64,000 bases of DNA from Paracoccus haematequi (GCF_900631945.1 NZ_UZWE01000031.1:1-64000); one strand, 5' to 3'. Shown: positions 32,304 through 43,607, counted from the stretch's first letter. Notes: a model not told the origin generated them from the letters alone. Translations and numbers: made by a program.

Positions 32304-33086
32304 ATGTTCCAAAAATTTCTAGGTGGTAAAACCGCAATCGTGACGGGGTCTAACTCTGGAATCGGGCTGGGGGTGGCGCATCGTCTGGCAATGGCCGGGG
32401 CCGACATCGTCCTGAACAGCTTCACCGACCGGGACGAGGATCATGCCCTGGCCGAGTCCCTGGCCCGCGAACACGGTGTCGCCGTCCGCTATATCGGGGC
32501 CGACATGTCCAAGGGCGACGAATGCCGCGCGTTGATCGAACGGGCGGGGCGCTGCGACATCCTGGTCAACAACGCCGGCATCCAGCATGTCGCGCCGATC
32601 CCGGACTTCCCGGCCGAGAAATGGGACGCGATCATCGCGATCAACCTGTCCTCGGCCTTCCACACCACGGCGGCCGCCCTGCCGCTGATGCGCGCCGCCG
32701 GATGGGGCCGGATCGTCAATATCGCATCGGCCCACGGCCTGACGGCAAGCGCCTTCAAGTCGGCCTATGTCGCGGCCAAGCACGGGATCATCGGGCTGTC
32801 CAAGGTGACGGCCCTGGAAACCGCGCGGGAACCGATCACCTGCAACGCCGTCTGCCCCGGCTATGTCCTGACCCCGCTGGTCGAGGCGCAGATTCCCGAC
32901 ACCATGAAGGAATACGGCATGGACCGGGACGAGGTGATCCAGAAGGTGATGCTGGAACGCCAGCCGTCCAAGGAGTTCGTGACGGTGGAACAGTTGGGCG
33001 ACACCACCGCCTTCCTGTGCAGCGACGCGGCCGCGCAGATCACCGGCACGACCATCAGCGTCGACGGCGGCTGGACCGCGATGTAA
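32304..33086 (+). CDS. bdhA: 3-hydroxybutyrate dehydrogenase
   Basis: This 260-residue short-chain dehydrogenase oxidises D-3-hydroxybutyrate to acetoacetate, a step in polyhydroxybutyrate reuse. The NAD motif TGSNSGIGLGVA is near residue 15, NNAGIQHVAPIPDF near 87, the Ser in NIASAHGLTAS near 138 and the catalytic YVAAKHG near 151. IQHV, HTTAAALPLM and SKEFVTVEQLGDTTAFLCSD are typical of BdhA. A GAGGAGGGG ribosome site precedes the ATG at 32304. A candidate attenuator or sRNA terminator lies immediately upstream, so expression may depend on read-through. Confidence 0.9.
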   Translation: MFQKFLGGKTAIVTGSNSGIGLGVAHRLAMAGADIVLNSFTDRDEDHALAESLAREHGVAVRYIGADMSKGDECRALIERAGRCDILVNNAGIQHVAPIPDFPAEKWDAIIAINLSSAFHTTAAALPLMRAAGWGRIVNIASAHGLTASAFKSAYVAAKHGIIGLSKVTALETAREPITCNAVCPGYVLTPLVEAQIPDTMKEYGMDRDEVIQKVMLERQPSKEFVTVEQLGDTTAFLCSDAAAQITGTTISVDGGWTAM

Positions 33087-33092
33087 CGGAAA

Positions 33093-33114
33093 CGCCGCCC
33101 GGTCGGGGGCGGCG
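33093..33114. terminator. GC hairpin between bdhA and the convergent host-attachment gene
   Basis: Stem CGCCGCCC/GGGCGGCG with a 6-base loop GGTCGG lies 7 bases after bdhA and before the convergent gene's stop at 33123. There is no T-run, so termination here would be weak or factor-assisted. Confidence 0.4.
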
Positions 33115-33122
33115 CTCACGGG

Positions 33123-33503
33123 TCAGGCCAGCGCGTCCTCGATGGCGCGCAGGTCGGAATTGGACAGGTTCTTGGTCACTTCCTTGCGCAGGCGGAATTG
33201 CAATTCCTTGTGATACCGCTTGCGCAGGACGCCCAAGGTCGAAGGGTCGGCGATCACCGCGATGTCGTCCACCTTGTGCTTCAGCACCATGGCATTCAGG
33301 TGGTCGGCCAGTTGCGCCGCGAACAGGTCTGGATCGTCGCCGGGCACCACATCGGGAATGGCATCGCCTGCCTTGGGCCTGTTGAGACTTGCCAGCGTAA
33401 GCTGTTCGGTCTCGGTCAGTTCCAGGCCATGCTTCGCCGTATTGCGGAACAACCTTGCGGAATGGCCGTCAGCCACGACAACCAGGGCGTTATGGGGCAG
33501 CAT
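33123..33503 (-). CDS. host attachment family protein (baeRF-like)
   Basis: A 126-residue cytoplasmic protein of the family annotated as host attachment protein, related to the bacterial/archaeal eRF1-domain proteins. Its N-terminus NALVVVADGHSARLFRNTAK is the family hallmark. The second half contains the conserved VLKHKVDDIAVIADPSTLGV and LRKRYHKELQFRLRKEVTKN segments. The name derives from early reports in plant-associated bacteria. The structural resemblance to eRF1 domain 2 suggests ribosome or nucleic-acid interaction instead. The length is slightly below the family's usual 140. It stands alone on the minus strand. Confidence 0.8.
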   Translation of the reverse strand: MLPHNALVVVADGHSARLFRNTAKHGLELTETEQLTLASLNRPKAGDAIPDVVPGDDPDLFAAQLADHLNAMVLKHKVDDIAVIADPSTLGVLRKRYHKELQFRLRKEVTKNLSNSDLRAIEDALA

Positions 33504-33548
33504 GTCAGTCTCCGTTTTGTGCTGCCGGTTAACGCGCCTCTGCCGAGG

Positions 33549-34790
<1,242 letters not shown>

Positions 34791-34837
34791 TTATGCTGCC
34801 CGGTCAGGGACGGCAAGCGCGCCAGAAGGATGGAACA

Positions 34838-35128
34838 ATGATCGAATCGGCTGAAACCCGTCTGCGCCGCCTGAAGATGCGCAGCTGGCGCAGGGGGATG
34901 AAGGAAATGGACCTGATCCTGGGCCATTTCGCCGACGGCCCCCTGGCGACGCTGGGCGCGGCGGACCTGGACGCCTACGAGGCCGTGCTGTCGGAAAACG
35001 ACCAGGATCTGTATCTGTGGATCACCGCGCGGATCAATGGCGGTGCCGGGCGCGGTCCTGCCGGAATCGCGGCCATCCTGGACCGCATTGCCGACCATGC
35101 GGCGGATCGCCTGAAACCCATTCGCTAA
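34838..35128 (+). CDS. sdhE: FAD assembly factor SdhE (succinate dehydrogenase assembly factor 2)
   Basis: A 96-residue helical protein that promotes covalent flavinylation of SdhA. The flavinylation motif RGMKEMD (RGxxE) lies at about residues 19-25 within RRLKMRSWRRGMKEMDLILG. DADLDAYEAVLSENDQDLYLW-like features of the second half also match. The ATG at 34838 has AGAAGGA upstream. It diverges from the aminotransferase gene and precedes the MarR-type regulator by 74 bases. The succinate dehydrogenase genes are not in this window. Confidence 0.9.
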   Translation: MIESAETRLRRLKMRSWRRGMKEMDLILGHFADGPLATLGAADLDAYEAVLSENDQDLYLWITARINGGAGRGPAGIAAILDRIADHAADRLKPIR

Positions 35129-35153
35129 AACTTTCTCTAATCTTCTGCGGAAG

Positions 35154-35191
35154 TTTTGCGGCATTAACTGAAGATTTTCATTTTTGCGGCA
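35154..35191. repeat. direct repeat TTTTGCGGCA upstream of the MarR-type gene
   Basis: TTTTGCGGCA occurs at 35154-35163 and again at 35182-35191, a 28-base period, just before the ATG at 35203. The surrounding stretch is unusually A/T-rich. Repeats close to a regulator's start often serve autoregulation, but the period is not an exact multiple of a helical turn. Confidence 0.4.
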
Positions 35192-35202
35192 ATGATGCGG
35201 AC

Positions 35203-35757
35203 ATGACGAACAAATCAGGACCGCGAGCCGCCATGATTTCCCCCGCGCCGCGCGATATGCGCCCCCAGGCCGATGTTCAGGCCCTGCCGGATCTGGCAGA
35301 TACGACAGAAGCCTATCTGGAATCCTTGCAGCTTCTGGAACGGCTGCACCGGCTGATGCTGGATCTGGTCAAGGACGAATTCGAACGGCTGGGTCGGAAC
35401 GATCTGACTCCGGTCCAGGCGATGATCCTCTATAACCTGGGCGGGGCAGAGGTGACGGCGGGCGAATTGCGGACCCGCGGCATGTATCAGGGATCGAATG
35501 TCAGCTATAACCTGAAGAAGCTGGTGACGATGGGCTATGTCCATCACGAACGCTGCGACATGGATCGCCGTTCGGTGCGGGTCAAGCTGACCGAAGATGG
35601 CCAGGCGGTGCGCGACATGGTCCACCGCCTGTTCCTGCGCCACGCCGAAGGCCTTGCGATGTCCGGCGTGCTGGAAGACCCCCCTCTGGAACAGGTCAAC
35701 CTGCAAAGCCGCCGGATCGAACGGTTCTGGCTGGAACAGATCCGCTACATCTACTGA
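35203..35757 (+). CDS. MarR/LdtR-type winged-helix transcriptional regulator
   Basis: A 184-residue regulator with a winged helix-turn-helix (about 85-150). LTPVQAMILYNLGGAEVTAG, then ELRTRGMYQGSNVSYNLKKL as recognition helix, and a wing with CDMDRRSVRVKLTEDG are visible. SNVSYNLKKLV is shared with LdtR of Rhizobiales and PetP of Rhodobacter. LdtR-like proteins control envelope remodelling genes such as L,D-transpeptidases. PetP was described with the bc1 operon. The start at 35203 is used. ATG 35233 (MISPAPRDMRPQ) is a plausible alternative and would remove ten residues. Target genes are not evident nearby. Confidence 0.82.
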   Translation: MTNKSGPRAAMISPAPRDMRPQADVQALPDLADTTEAYLESLQLLERLHRLMLDLVKDEFERLGRNDLTPVQAMILYNLGGAEVTAGELRTRGMYQGSNVSYNLKKLVTMGYVHHERCDMDRRSVRVKLTEDGQAVRDMVHRLFLRHAEGLAMSGVLEDPPLEQVNLQSRRIERFWLEQIRYIY

Positions 35758-35769
35758 CCGGCGGCAGCC

Positions 35770-36198
35770 CTACCAGTGGCCGGTGTTTTCCATACTGGCC
35801 CAAGGCTCGGCCGGGGGCAGGGCATCGCCTTCCTGCAACAGTTCGATCGAGATGTTGTCCGGGCTGCGCACGAAGGCCATGTGTCCGTCGCGCGGCGGCC
35901 GGTTGATGATGACGCCTGCATCCATCAGCTTCTGGCACAGGTCATAGATATTGCCGACGCGATAGGCCAGATGGCCGAAATGGCGGCTGTCCGAGGGCAG
36001 GCCCTCGTCGCCGTCCCAGTTATAGGTCAATTCGACCGGGCATTCCGGCTGGCCCGGCGGGGCCATGAAGACCAGGGTGAAGCGGCCCTTGTCGTTGTCG
36101 ACGCGACGGGTTTCCTCAAGCCCCAGCAGCCTGAAGAATTCCATGGTCTTGTCCAGGTCGGCGACCCGGACCATGGTGTGCAGATAGCGGATGTTCAT
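35770..36198 (-). CDS. gloA: lactoylglutathione lyase (glyoxalase I)
   Basis: A 142-residue metalloenzyme that converts the methylglyoxal-glutathione hemithioacetal to S-lactoylglutathione. The four metal ligands are identifiable: His in YLHTMVRVADL (about residue 7), Glu in PVELTYNW (about 56), His in HFGHLAYRV (about 75) and Glu in ISIELLQEG (about 122). The length and the DLDKTMEFFRLLGLEE opening match GloA. The C-terminal extension ending SMENTGHW is common in alphaproteobacteria. It lies 21 bases before the convergent end of nothing else and downstream of folA on the opposite side, probably independently transcribed. Confidence 0.93.
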   Translation of the reverse strand: MNIRYLHTMVRVADLDKTMEFFRLLGLEETRRVDNDKGRFTLVFMAPPGQPECPVELTYNWDGDEGLPSDSRHFGHLAYRVGNIYDLCQKLMDAGVIINRPPRDGHMAFVRSPDNISIELLQEGDALPPAEPWASMENTGHW

Positions 36199-36219
36199 CG
36201 GGTATCCTCCGTTTTTGGG

Positions 36220-36699
36220 TCAGCGGCGGCGCAGGTATTCGAACAGGGTGCAGCGCGGGGCGTCGGCGCGCAGGCCTACGGACCCAAGGCAGTCCCATTG
36301 GTCCAGGTCGAAGGCGGGGAAAAACGCGTCTGCATCCGGCACCGCCAGGTCCACCTCGGTCAGCAGCAGCCGGTCGGCCAGCGGCAGCAGTGCCCGATAG
36401 ATGCCCGCCCCGCCGATCCCATAGACCCGGCGATGGCCCGTGCGGTGGGCGTGATCGACTGCGGCCTCCGGTGTGGCGAAAACCTGTTCGGCCGTCGCCG
36501 GATCCGAGGAGATGACCAGGCTCAGGCGGTTCTTCAGCGGCTTGATCGGCAGGCTTTTCCAGGTCTTCCGGCCCATGACGACTGCCCCCCCGGTCGTCTC
36601 GCGCTGGAAGAAGGCCAGATCCTCGGGCGCGCGCCAGGGGATGTCATTGTCCTTGCCGATGGCGCCGTTGCGGTCGCGTGCTGCGATCAGGGTCAGCAT
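36220..36699 (-). CDS. folA: dihydrofolate reductase
   Basis: A 159-residue enzyme that reduces dihydrofolate to tetrahydrofolate with NADPH, regenerating the cofactor consumed by ThyA. MLTLIAARDRNGAIGKDNDI, then PW and the Glu in RAPEDLAFF, form the substrate site. GAVVMGRKTWKSLP is the cofactor-binding block and VYGIGGAGIYRALLP the second nucleotide motif. The start lies one base after the thyA stop (TGA-G-ATG), giving tight translational coupling. The length matches the chromosomal DHFR family. folA is the last gene of parE-thyA-folA. Confidence 0.93.
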   Translation of the reverse strand: MLTLIAARDRNGAIGKDNDIPWRAPEDLAFFQRETTGGAVVMGRKTWKSLPIKPLKNRLSLVISSDPATAEQVFATPEAAVDHAHRTGHRRVYGIGGAGIYRALLPLADRLLLTEVDLAVPDADAFFPAFDLDQWDCLGSVGLRADAPRCTLFEYLRRR

Positions 36700-36700
36700 C

Positions 36701-37534
<834 letters not shown>

Positions 37535-37535
37535 G

Positions 37536-39494
37536 TCAGACGTCCAGTTCTTCGGCGAAACGCGCGTTTTCCTGGATGTATTCGAAGCGCAGTTCCGGCT
37601 TCTTGCCCATCAGCCGTTCCACCAGATCGCCGGTTTCGCCGCCTTCGTCATCGTCGATGCTGACCCGGATCAGCTTGCGCGTCTTCGGGTTCATCGTCGT
37701 GTCCTTCAAGTCCTTGGCGTCCATCTCGCCCAAGCCCTTGAACCGCTGCACGTCGATCTTGCCGCGGCCGCCCAGGCCCTTGGCCAGCATCCGTTCCTTT
37801 TCCGCATCGTCGGCCACATAGACCCGATGCGCCCCCTGCGTCAGCCGATAGAGCGGCGGGCAGGCCAGATACAGGTGGCCCTTGTCGATCATCGGCCGCA
37901 TCTGCGTGAAGAAGAACGTCATCAGCAGGCTGGCGATATGCGCCCCGTCCACATCGGCGTCGGTCATGATGATGACCTTGTCATAGCGCAGATCGTCGAT
38001 CTTGAAGCGGGATCCCATATCGACGCCAAGGGCCTGGCACAGATTGCTGATTTCCTGGTTGGCCCCCATCTTGGTGGACGCCGCGCCCAGCACGTTGAGG
38101 ATCTTGCCGCGCAGGGGCAGCAGGGCCTGGGTGGTGCGGTCGCGGGCCATCTTGGCCGATCCGCCCGCGCTGTCGCCTTCGACGATGAACAGTTCCGTTC
38201 CCTCGCGGCTGGTCGCGCTGCAATCCACCAGCTTGCCGGGCAGGCGCAGCTTTTTCGTGGCGGTCTTTCGCGCGGTTTCCTTTTCCTGCTTGCGGCGCAG
38301 ACGCTCGTCGGCCCGCAGGATCAGGAAATCCAGGATCGCGCCCGCCGATTTCGTATCCGCCGCCAGCCAGGTGTCGAAATGATCGCGCACGGCGTTCTCG
38401 ACCAGCCGGGCAGCCTCGGTCGTGGCCAGGCGGTCCTTGGTCTGGCCGACGAATTCCGGTTCCCGGATGAAGCAGGATACCAGGGCGCAGCCTCCGGTCA
38501 GCAGATCCTCGCGCGTGATGTTGGCGGCCTTCTTGTTGCTGATCCGCTCGCCATAGGCGCGCACGCCCTTCAGGATGGCGGCCCAGAAGCCCGCCTCGTG
38601 AGTGCCGCCTTCGGGGGTCGGGACGGTATTGCAATAGGACTGGATGAAGCCGTCGCGCACCGGCGTCCAGTTGATCGCCCAATCGACCTTACCCGGCGCG
38701 CCCTGGCGGCGGAAATCGACGCTGCCCGCGAAGGGGCGGTCCGCATAGGTGCTGGCGCCGGTCAGGGTTTCGGACAGATAGTCCGCCAGGCCGCCAGGGA
38801 AATGGAATGTGGCCTCGCGCGGGGTCTCGCCATCGTCGATCTCCGATTTCCAGCGGATTTCGACGCCGCTGAACAGATAGGCCTTGGACTTCACCATCTT
38901 CAGCAGCCGCGCGGGCTTGAAGCGGTGATGGCCGAAGATCTCCTCGTCCGCGTGGAAGGTGACGGTGGTCCCGCGCCGGTTGGGGGCGGCGCCGATCTTC
39001 GCCACCGGCCCCTGCGGAATCCCGCGCGAGAACCGCTGTTCGAACAGTTCCTTGTTGCGCGCGACCTGCACGATCATCACGTCCGACAGCGCGTTCACGA
39101 CCGAGGCGCCGACGCCGTGCAGCCCGCCCGAGGTCTGGTATGCGTCGCCCGAGAACTTGCCCCCCGCGTGTAGCGTGCAGAGGATCACCTCGAGCGCGGA
39201 CTTGCCGGGGAATTTCGGATGCGGGTCGATGGGGATGCCGCGGCCGTTGTCGCGCACGACCACGCTGTAGTCGGCCAGCAGTTCGACCTCGATCCGGGTG
39301 GCATGGCCCGCCACCGCCTCGTCCATCGAGTTGTCGAGGATTTCCGCCACCAGGTGATGCAGCGCGCGTTCGTCGGTGCCGCCGATATACATGCCGGGGC
39401 GCTTGCGGACCGGCTCCAGCCCCTCCAGCACCTCGATCGAGGCGGCGGAATAGCTGTCTGTCGCGTCAACGGCGGAAAGAAGGTCGTCGGCCAT
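37536..39494 (-). CDS. parE: DNA topoisomerase IV subunit B
   Basis: The 652-residue ATPase subunit of topoisomerase IV, which decatenates daughter chromosomes. It contains the GHKL ATPase domain ([47 protein letters not shown], about 50-130). The transducer follows, and then the TOPRIM domain with [15 protein letters not shown] (about 435) and [15 protein letters not shown] (about 510). The C-terminal [10 protein letters not shown] block is present. The start [20 protein letters not shown] is the standard type II topoisomerase opening. The lack of a long insert near the C-terminus argues for ParE over GyrB. It heads parE-thyA-folA. Confidence 0.93.
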   Translation of the reverse strand: MADDLLSAVDATDSYSAASIEVLEGLEPVRKRPGMYIGGTDERALHHLVAEILDNSMDEAVAGHATRIEVELLADYSVVVRDNGRGIPIDPHPKFPGKSALEVILCTLHAGGKFSGDAYQTSGGLHGVGASVVNALSDVMIVQVARNKELFEQRFSRGIPQGPVAKIGAAPNRRGTTVTFHADEEIFGHHRFKPARLLKMVKSKAYLFSGVEIRWKSEIDDGETPREATFHFPGGLADYLSETLTGASTYADRPFAGSVDFRRQGAPGKVDWAINWTPVRDGFIQSYCNTVPTPEGGTHEAGFWAAILKGVRAYGERISNKKAANITREDLLTGGCALVSCFIREPEFVGQTKDRLATTEAARLVENAVRDHFDTWLAADTKSAGAILDFLILRADERLRRKQEKETARKTATKKLRLPGKLVDCSATSREGTELFIVEGDSAGGSAKMARDRTTQALLPLRGKILNVLGAASTKMGANQEISNLCQALGVDMGSRFKIDDLRYDKVIIMTDADVDGAHIASLLMTFFFTQMRPMIDKGHLYLACPPLYRLTQGAHRVYVADDAEKERMLAKGLGGRGKIDVQRFKGLGEMDAKDLKDTTMNPKTRKLIRVSIDDDEGGETGDLVERLMGKKPELRFEYIQENARFAEELDV

Positions 39495-39685
39495 CTGGGT
39501 CTGCTCTTGTTCTGGGTCGGGGAACTATCTCATGCAAGCGCGGCCAAGGCCAGCCCGCCGGATCATGCCCGCCGGAGCCTTCAGGAACCCTATGCGGTTC
39601 GCGCGATTCGTCATCGTGCAGATGTGATGGGTCGGCAGGCGGGTCATGTCATTCTTTTATGCGTATAGGATTGCCTGTCCCTGCC

Positions 39686-40345
39686 TCACTCCGGTTCGGC
39701 GAGGCGTTCCTCCCACATCCTGCGGAAGGCAGGACGGGACTGGCATTCCTCAAGCCAGGCCATCGTCGCCGGGAATTGGCCCATCAACTCTGCATAGCCT
39801 TGGGCATAGCGCAGGATTTCGGCCAGATTGATGTCGGCCACGGTGAAGCGGCCGCCGACCAGATGGGCGTGGGTGGCAAGATGCGCCTCGACGACCTTCA
39901 GCGGGCGGATCAGGCGTTCGGCCGCATTGGCGACATGGGCCTGATCCTCGCCCGCCTGCAGGCGCGACGGGGCGTGCAGGAACAGGATCGTCAGCGCATC
40001 GGGTTCGATGGCGGTCGCGGCGTAGAAGCTCCACTGCATCATCAGGGCGTCTTCGGACAAGTCGGCGGGGCCGAGATCGCCGCCGTACTTGCGCGCCAGA
40101 TACAGCGTGGCGGCCAGGGATTCGCTCAGGGTCAGGCCGTCATCCTCGATCACCGGAATGGTCCCGGCGGGCGACAGCGCCAGGAAGGACGGCGAATGGG
40201 TGTTCAACGGCGCGTCCGGCGCGTCGGGATCGGCCAGGCGATAGGCCTGGATCACCGGGTTCTGGCGGAACTCCAGCCCGATTTCGTGGCACAGCCAGAC
40301 GATGCGCGAGGCACGCGAACGGGTGACGCCGTGGATGGTCAGCAT
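39686..40345 (-). CDS. glutathione S-transferase family protein
   Basis: A 219-residue GST with an N-terminal thioredoxin-like domain (about 1-85: TIHGVTRSRASRIVWLCHEI, then GTIPVIEDDGLTLSESLAAT with the cis-Pro and glutathione gamma-Glu-binding ES). An all-helical C-terminal domain (about 95-215, with GGRFTVADINLAEILRYAQG) follows. The RSRASR segment in place of a catalytic Tyr or Cys suggests a Ser-type or beta/theta-like GST. The substrate is unknown, with detoxification or thiol transfer likely. It stands alone between parE and the polyphosphate kinase remnant. Confidence 0.88.
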   Translation of the reverse strand: MLTIHGVTRSRASRIVWLCHEIGLEFRQNPVIQAYRLADPDAPDAPLNTHSPSFLALSPAGTIPVIEDDGLTLSESLAATLYLARKYGGDLGPADLSEDALMMQWSFYAATAIEPDALTILFLHAPSRLQAGEDQAHVANAAERLIRPLKVVEAHLATHAHLVGGRFTVADINLAEILRYAQGYAELMGQFPATMAWLEECQSRPAFRRMWEERLAEPE

Positions 40346-40489
40346 GAAAGGCTCCTTCGTCGGGGGTGCAGGTTACGTCAGCAAAAGATCGCCGGAAAGC
40401 ACGATGATTTGATCCTGCGCAAGGCGGGCGATCGGCATCCGTGACAGAATCGTGACATCCCGCCAAGAGGCTTTGCGAAAGGACGATCC

Positions 40490-41493
40490 ATGGCCGATGA
40501 CCTTCTTGCCAGCCGCGAACCTGCCGAACCCCAGATCCAGGCAGACGCGGTTCCCCCGGCCGCCGAGGAAACCCCCGAAGATGCTCCTGTCGCCCCGCAG
40601 CGGGCGACCCGCAGAACCAGGGCGCCGTCGGATCCCGATGCCGTGCGCGAGGCTTTCGAGACCGGACGCTATCCCTATCGAACTCGCATGAGCCGCCGCC
40701 AGTACGAGGCCGAAAAGGCGCTGTTGCAGGCCGAACTGCTGAAGGTCCAGATCTGGGCGCAGGACACCGGCCAGAAATTCGTGATCCTGTTCGAAGGGCG
40801 CGACGCGGCGGGCAAGGGCGGCACCAGCAAGCGGTTCAACGAACACCTGAACCCCCGCGCCGCCCGCGTGGTCGCCTTGAACAAGCCCACGGACGAGGAG
40901 CGGGGGCAATGGTATTTCCAGCGCTATGTCCGGCATCTGCCGACCTCGGGCGAGATGGTCTTTTACGACCGCAGCTGGTACAACCGCGCCGGGGTCGAAC
41001 GGGTGATGGGGTTCTGTTCGGCAACGATTACCTGGAATTCATGCGCCAGGCGCCGGAATTCGAACGGATGCTGGTGCGGTCCGGCATCCGGCTTTACAAA
41101 TACTGGTTCTCGGTCACGCAGGACGAACAGCGCGCGCGGTTCGAGGCGCGCAAGACCGACCCGCTGAAACGCTGGAAGCTGTCGCCCATCGACGAGGCCA
41201 GCCTGGACAAGTGGGACGACTATACCGAGGCGAAAGAGGCGATGTTCTTCTATACCGACACCGCCGATGCGCCATGGATCATCGTCAAGTCGAACGACAA
41301 GAAGCGTGCCCGCCTGAACTGCATGAGGCATTTCCTGGCGACGCTGGACTATCCCGACAAGGATCCGGCCATCGCCGTGCCGCCCGACCCGCTGATCGTC
41401 GGCCCCGCGACCCATGTCGTCCACAGCGCCGCCCATATCCTGGGCCGCGCGCTGCATCCCGACATCCGCAAGACCGCCGTCCGTCAGGCCTGA
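40490..41493 (+). pseudogene. ppk2: polyphosphate kinase 2 (PPK2) gene with a single-base frameshift
   Basis: PPK2 transfers phosphate between polyphosphate and nucleotides. The first frame (from ATG 40490, AAAGGAC upstream) carries Walker [21 protein letters not shown] and Walker [21 protein letters not shown]. Just after GFCS, at about 41017-41022, the match shifts frame. The next frame continues with [38 protein letters not shown] and KLSPIDEASLDKWDDYTEAK to a stop at 41491-41493. One missing base, probably a G in TTCGGC, explains it. Uncorrected, the first frame ends at 41167 with unrelated residues. It is either a recent knockout or a sequencing/assembly error. The N-terminal 65 residues are a Pro/Ala-rich extension. 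Confidence 0.85.
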
Positions 41494-41522
41494 CGCGGCG
41501 GACGGGGCGCGCCGCCTTGCAT

Positions 41523-41536
41523 TTGATGCAGGTCAA
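41523..41536. promoter_or_regulatory. FNR/FnrP-type box upstream of ccoG
   Basis: TTGATGCAGGTCAA matches the FNR consensus TTGAT-N4-ATCAA at 9 of 10 positions. It is centred about 63 bases before the ccoG start, suitable for class II activation with a transcript starting near 41571. Oxygen-limited induction of cbb3 assembly genes by FNR-type regulators is established in Paracoccus and Rhodobacter. Confidence 0.82.
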
Positions 41537-41592
41537 GGAATCCACCGCCCGTCCGGTCTAGACCCGATGGGCGAAACAGGAGCGATTCTTCA

Positions 41593-43143
41593 ATGTCCAC
41601 CCCCGAGATGGACCCCCCCAGCCTTTACGCCAAGCGGGAGCCGATCTTCCCCAAGCGTGTGCAAGGGCGGTTCAGGAACCTCAAGTGGATCGTCATGGCC
41701 GTGGCCCTGACGGTCTATTACGTCATGCCCTGGCTGCGGTGGGACCGCGGCCCGACCATGCCCGATCAGGCGGTGCTGGTCGATCTGGCCAACCGCCGCT
41801 TCTTCTTCTTCTGGATCGAGATCTGGCCCCACGAATTCTATTTCGTGGCGGGCCTGCTGGTCATGGCGGGGCTGGGCCTGTTCCTGTTCACATCCGCCCT
41901 GGGGCGGGTGTGGTGCGGCTATGCCTGCCCGCAGACCGTGTGGACCGACCTGTTCATCCTTGTCGAACGCTGGATCGAGGGCGACCGAAACGCCCGCATC
42001 CGCCTGCACCGCCAGAAATGGGACGCGCAGAAAATCCGCCTCAGCCTGGCGAAATGGGCGGTCTGGCTGGTGATCGCGCTGATGACCGGCGGGGCCTGGA
42101 TCTTCTATTTCACCGACGCGCCGACGCTGCTGCGCAACCTGCTGACCGGCGACGCGCATCCGGTCGCCTATATCACCATGGCGATCCTGACCGCGACGAC
42201 CTTCTTCTTCGGCGGCTTCGCGCGTGAACAAATCTGCATCTATGCCTGCCCGTGGCCGCGCATCCAGGCCGCGATGATGGACGAGGACACGCTGACCGTC
42301 GCCTATCGCGAATGGAGGGGGGAACCGCGCGGCAAGGGCAATGTCCGCCACCGCCCCGCCGCCGTCGCCCTGAAGGCCGAATCCGAAAGCCACGCGGCCG
42401 GTCCGACCGCCGGGGGTCAATATCCGCCGGTGCCCTATCCCGGCGTGCGCACCGGCGTCGGCGGGCCGATCCCGGTGGATTCGGCGGGCGACTGCATCGA
42501 CTGCATGGCCTGCGTGAACGTCTGCCCGATGGGCATCGACATCCGCGACGGCCAGCAGATGGAATGCATCACCTGCGCGCTGTGCATCGACGCCTGCGAC
42601 GAGATCATGGACAAGATCGGCAAGCCGCGCGGGCTGATCGACTATATGGCCCTGAAGGACGAGACCGCCGAACGCGCGGGCGCCGCGCCGAAATCGGTCT
42701 GGCGGCATATCTTCCGCCCCCGCACGATCCTGTATTTCACGCTGTGGTCCGGGATCGGCATCGGGCTGATCGTCGCGCTGTTCGTCCGCTCGCCGCTGGA
42801 TCTGAACGTCTCGCCGGTCCGCAATCCTCTGTTCGTCACCCTGTCGGACGGCGCCATCCGCAACACCTACGAGGTGCGCCTGCGCAACAAGCAGCACGAG
42901 GCGCGCAGCTTCAGCTTCGCGGTCGAAGGTGCCGATGACCTGACCCTTGCTGTCGAGGGCGCATCCGGCGGCACGGTTCAGGTGCCGGCCGACGAAACCC
43001 TCAGCCGCAGGCTCTATGTGACGGCTCCGGTCGGATCGCCGCTTGCATCGGCGGAAACGACAGCGTTGGATCTGGTGGTGCGCGACGATGTCGACGGAAC
43101 GGCCGCCTCGGTCGGGACCGTCTTCCACGGAAAGGGCGAATGA
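41593..43143 (+). CDS. ccoG: cytochrome c oxidase accessory protein CcoG (RdxA/FixG)
   Basis: A 516-residue membrane ferredoxin needed for maturation of cbb3 oxidase, proposed to reduce copper for the CuB site. About five transmembrane segments are visible (WIVMAVALTVYYVMPWL, EFYFVAGLLVMAGLGLFLF and others). VWCGYACPQTVW and CIYACPWPRIQ motifs lie between helices. Two 4Fe-4S clusters are formed by CIDCMACVNVCP (about 297) and CITCALCIDACD (about 318). A C-terminal periplasmic Ig-like domain follows. The gene starts the ccoGHIS operon behind an FNR box. ccoNOQP is not in the window. Confidence 0.94.
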   Translation: MSTPEMDPPSLYAKREPIFPKRVQGRFRNLKWIVMAVALTVYYVMPWLRWDRGPTMPDQAVLVDLANRRFFFFWIEIWPHEFYFVAGLLVMAGLGLFLFTSALGRVWCGYACPQTVWTDLFILVERWIEGDRNARIRLHRQKWDAQKIRLSLAKWAVWLVIALMTGGAWIFYFTDAPTLLRNLLTGDAHPVAYITMAILTATTFFFGGFAREQICIYACPWPRIQAAMMDEDTLTVAYREWRGEPRGKGNVRHRPAAVALKAESESHAAGPTAGGQYPPVPYPGVRTGVGGPIPVDSAGDCIDCMACVNVCPMGIDIRDGQQMECITCALCIDACDEIMDKIGKPRGLIDYMALKDETAERAGAAPKSVWRHIFRPRTILYFTLWSGIGIGLIVALFVRSPLDLNVSPVRNPLFVTLSDGAIRNTYEVRLRNKQHEARSFSFAVEGADDLTLAVEGASGGTVQVPADETLSRRLYVTAPVGSPLASAETTALDLVVRDDVDGTAASVGTVFHGKGE

Positions 43144-43607
43144 TGACTAGGGAACTGACGGGGCGGCATGTTCTGATCATCACGCTGGCGGCCTTCGGCG
43201 TCATCATCGCCGTCAACCTGGTCATGGCCTTCCTGGCCGTCGGCAGCTTTCCGGGGCTGGAGGTCAAGAACAGCTATGTCGCGTCCCAGGAATTCGACCG
43301 CGACAGGCATGCGCAGGAAAGCCTGGGCTGGACGGCCAGGGCCAGCTATGACGGCAAGGAGATCGCCATCGAGATCGTCGACCGCACCGGCGCCCATCCG
43401 ATATTGCGCGATTTCACCGCGACGATCGGACGGCCCACGCACACGCGCGCCGACGTGACGCCGCAGTTCCAGGTGGTGGGGGGCGTCTATCGCGCGCCGC
43501 TGGTGCTGGAACCGGGGATCTGGAACATCCATGTCCAGGCGATGTCGCCGGACGGCACTCCGTTCCGGCAGCGGCTGGACCATTACGCCGGGGCACGGGT
43601 GAACTGA
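43140..43607 (+). CDS. ccoH: FixH/CcoH family cbb3 oxidase assembly protein
   Basis: A 155-residue protein with one N-terminal membrane helix (VLIITLAAFGVIIAVNLVMA, about 10-30) and a periplasmic beta domain. NSYVASQEFDRDRHAQESLG is the classic FixH block. Later motifs (GVYRAPLVLEPGIWNIHVQA) also fit. CcoH interacts with CcoN during cbb3 oxidase assembly. The ATG at 43140 overlaps the ccoG stop (ATGA), indicating coupled translation, and the stop lies one base before ccoI. Confidence 0.9.
   Translation: MMTRELTGRHVLIITLAAFGVIIAVNLVMAFLAVGSFPGLEVKNSYVASQEFDRDRHAQESLGWTARASYDGKEIAIEIVDRTGAHPILRDFTATIGRPTHTRADVTPQFQVVGGVYRAPLVLEPGIWNIHVQAMSPDGTPFRQRLDHYAGARVN

Noticed and set aside
41495-41515. 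GCGGCG/CGCCGC inverted repeat after ppk2 as a terminator
   Set aside because: It has a short stem and 9-base loop with no T-run, and is common in GC-rich sequence.
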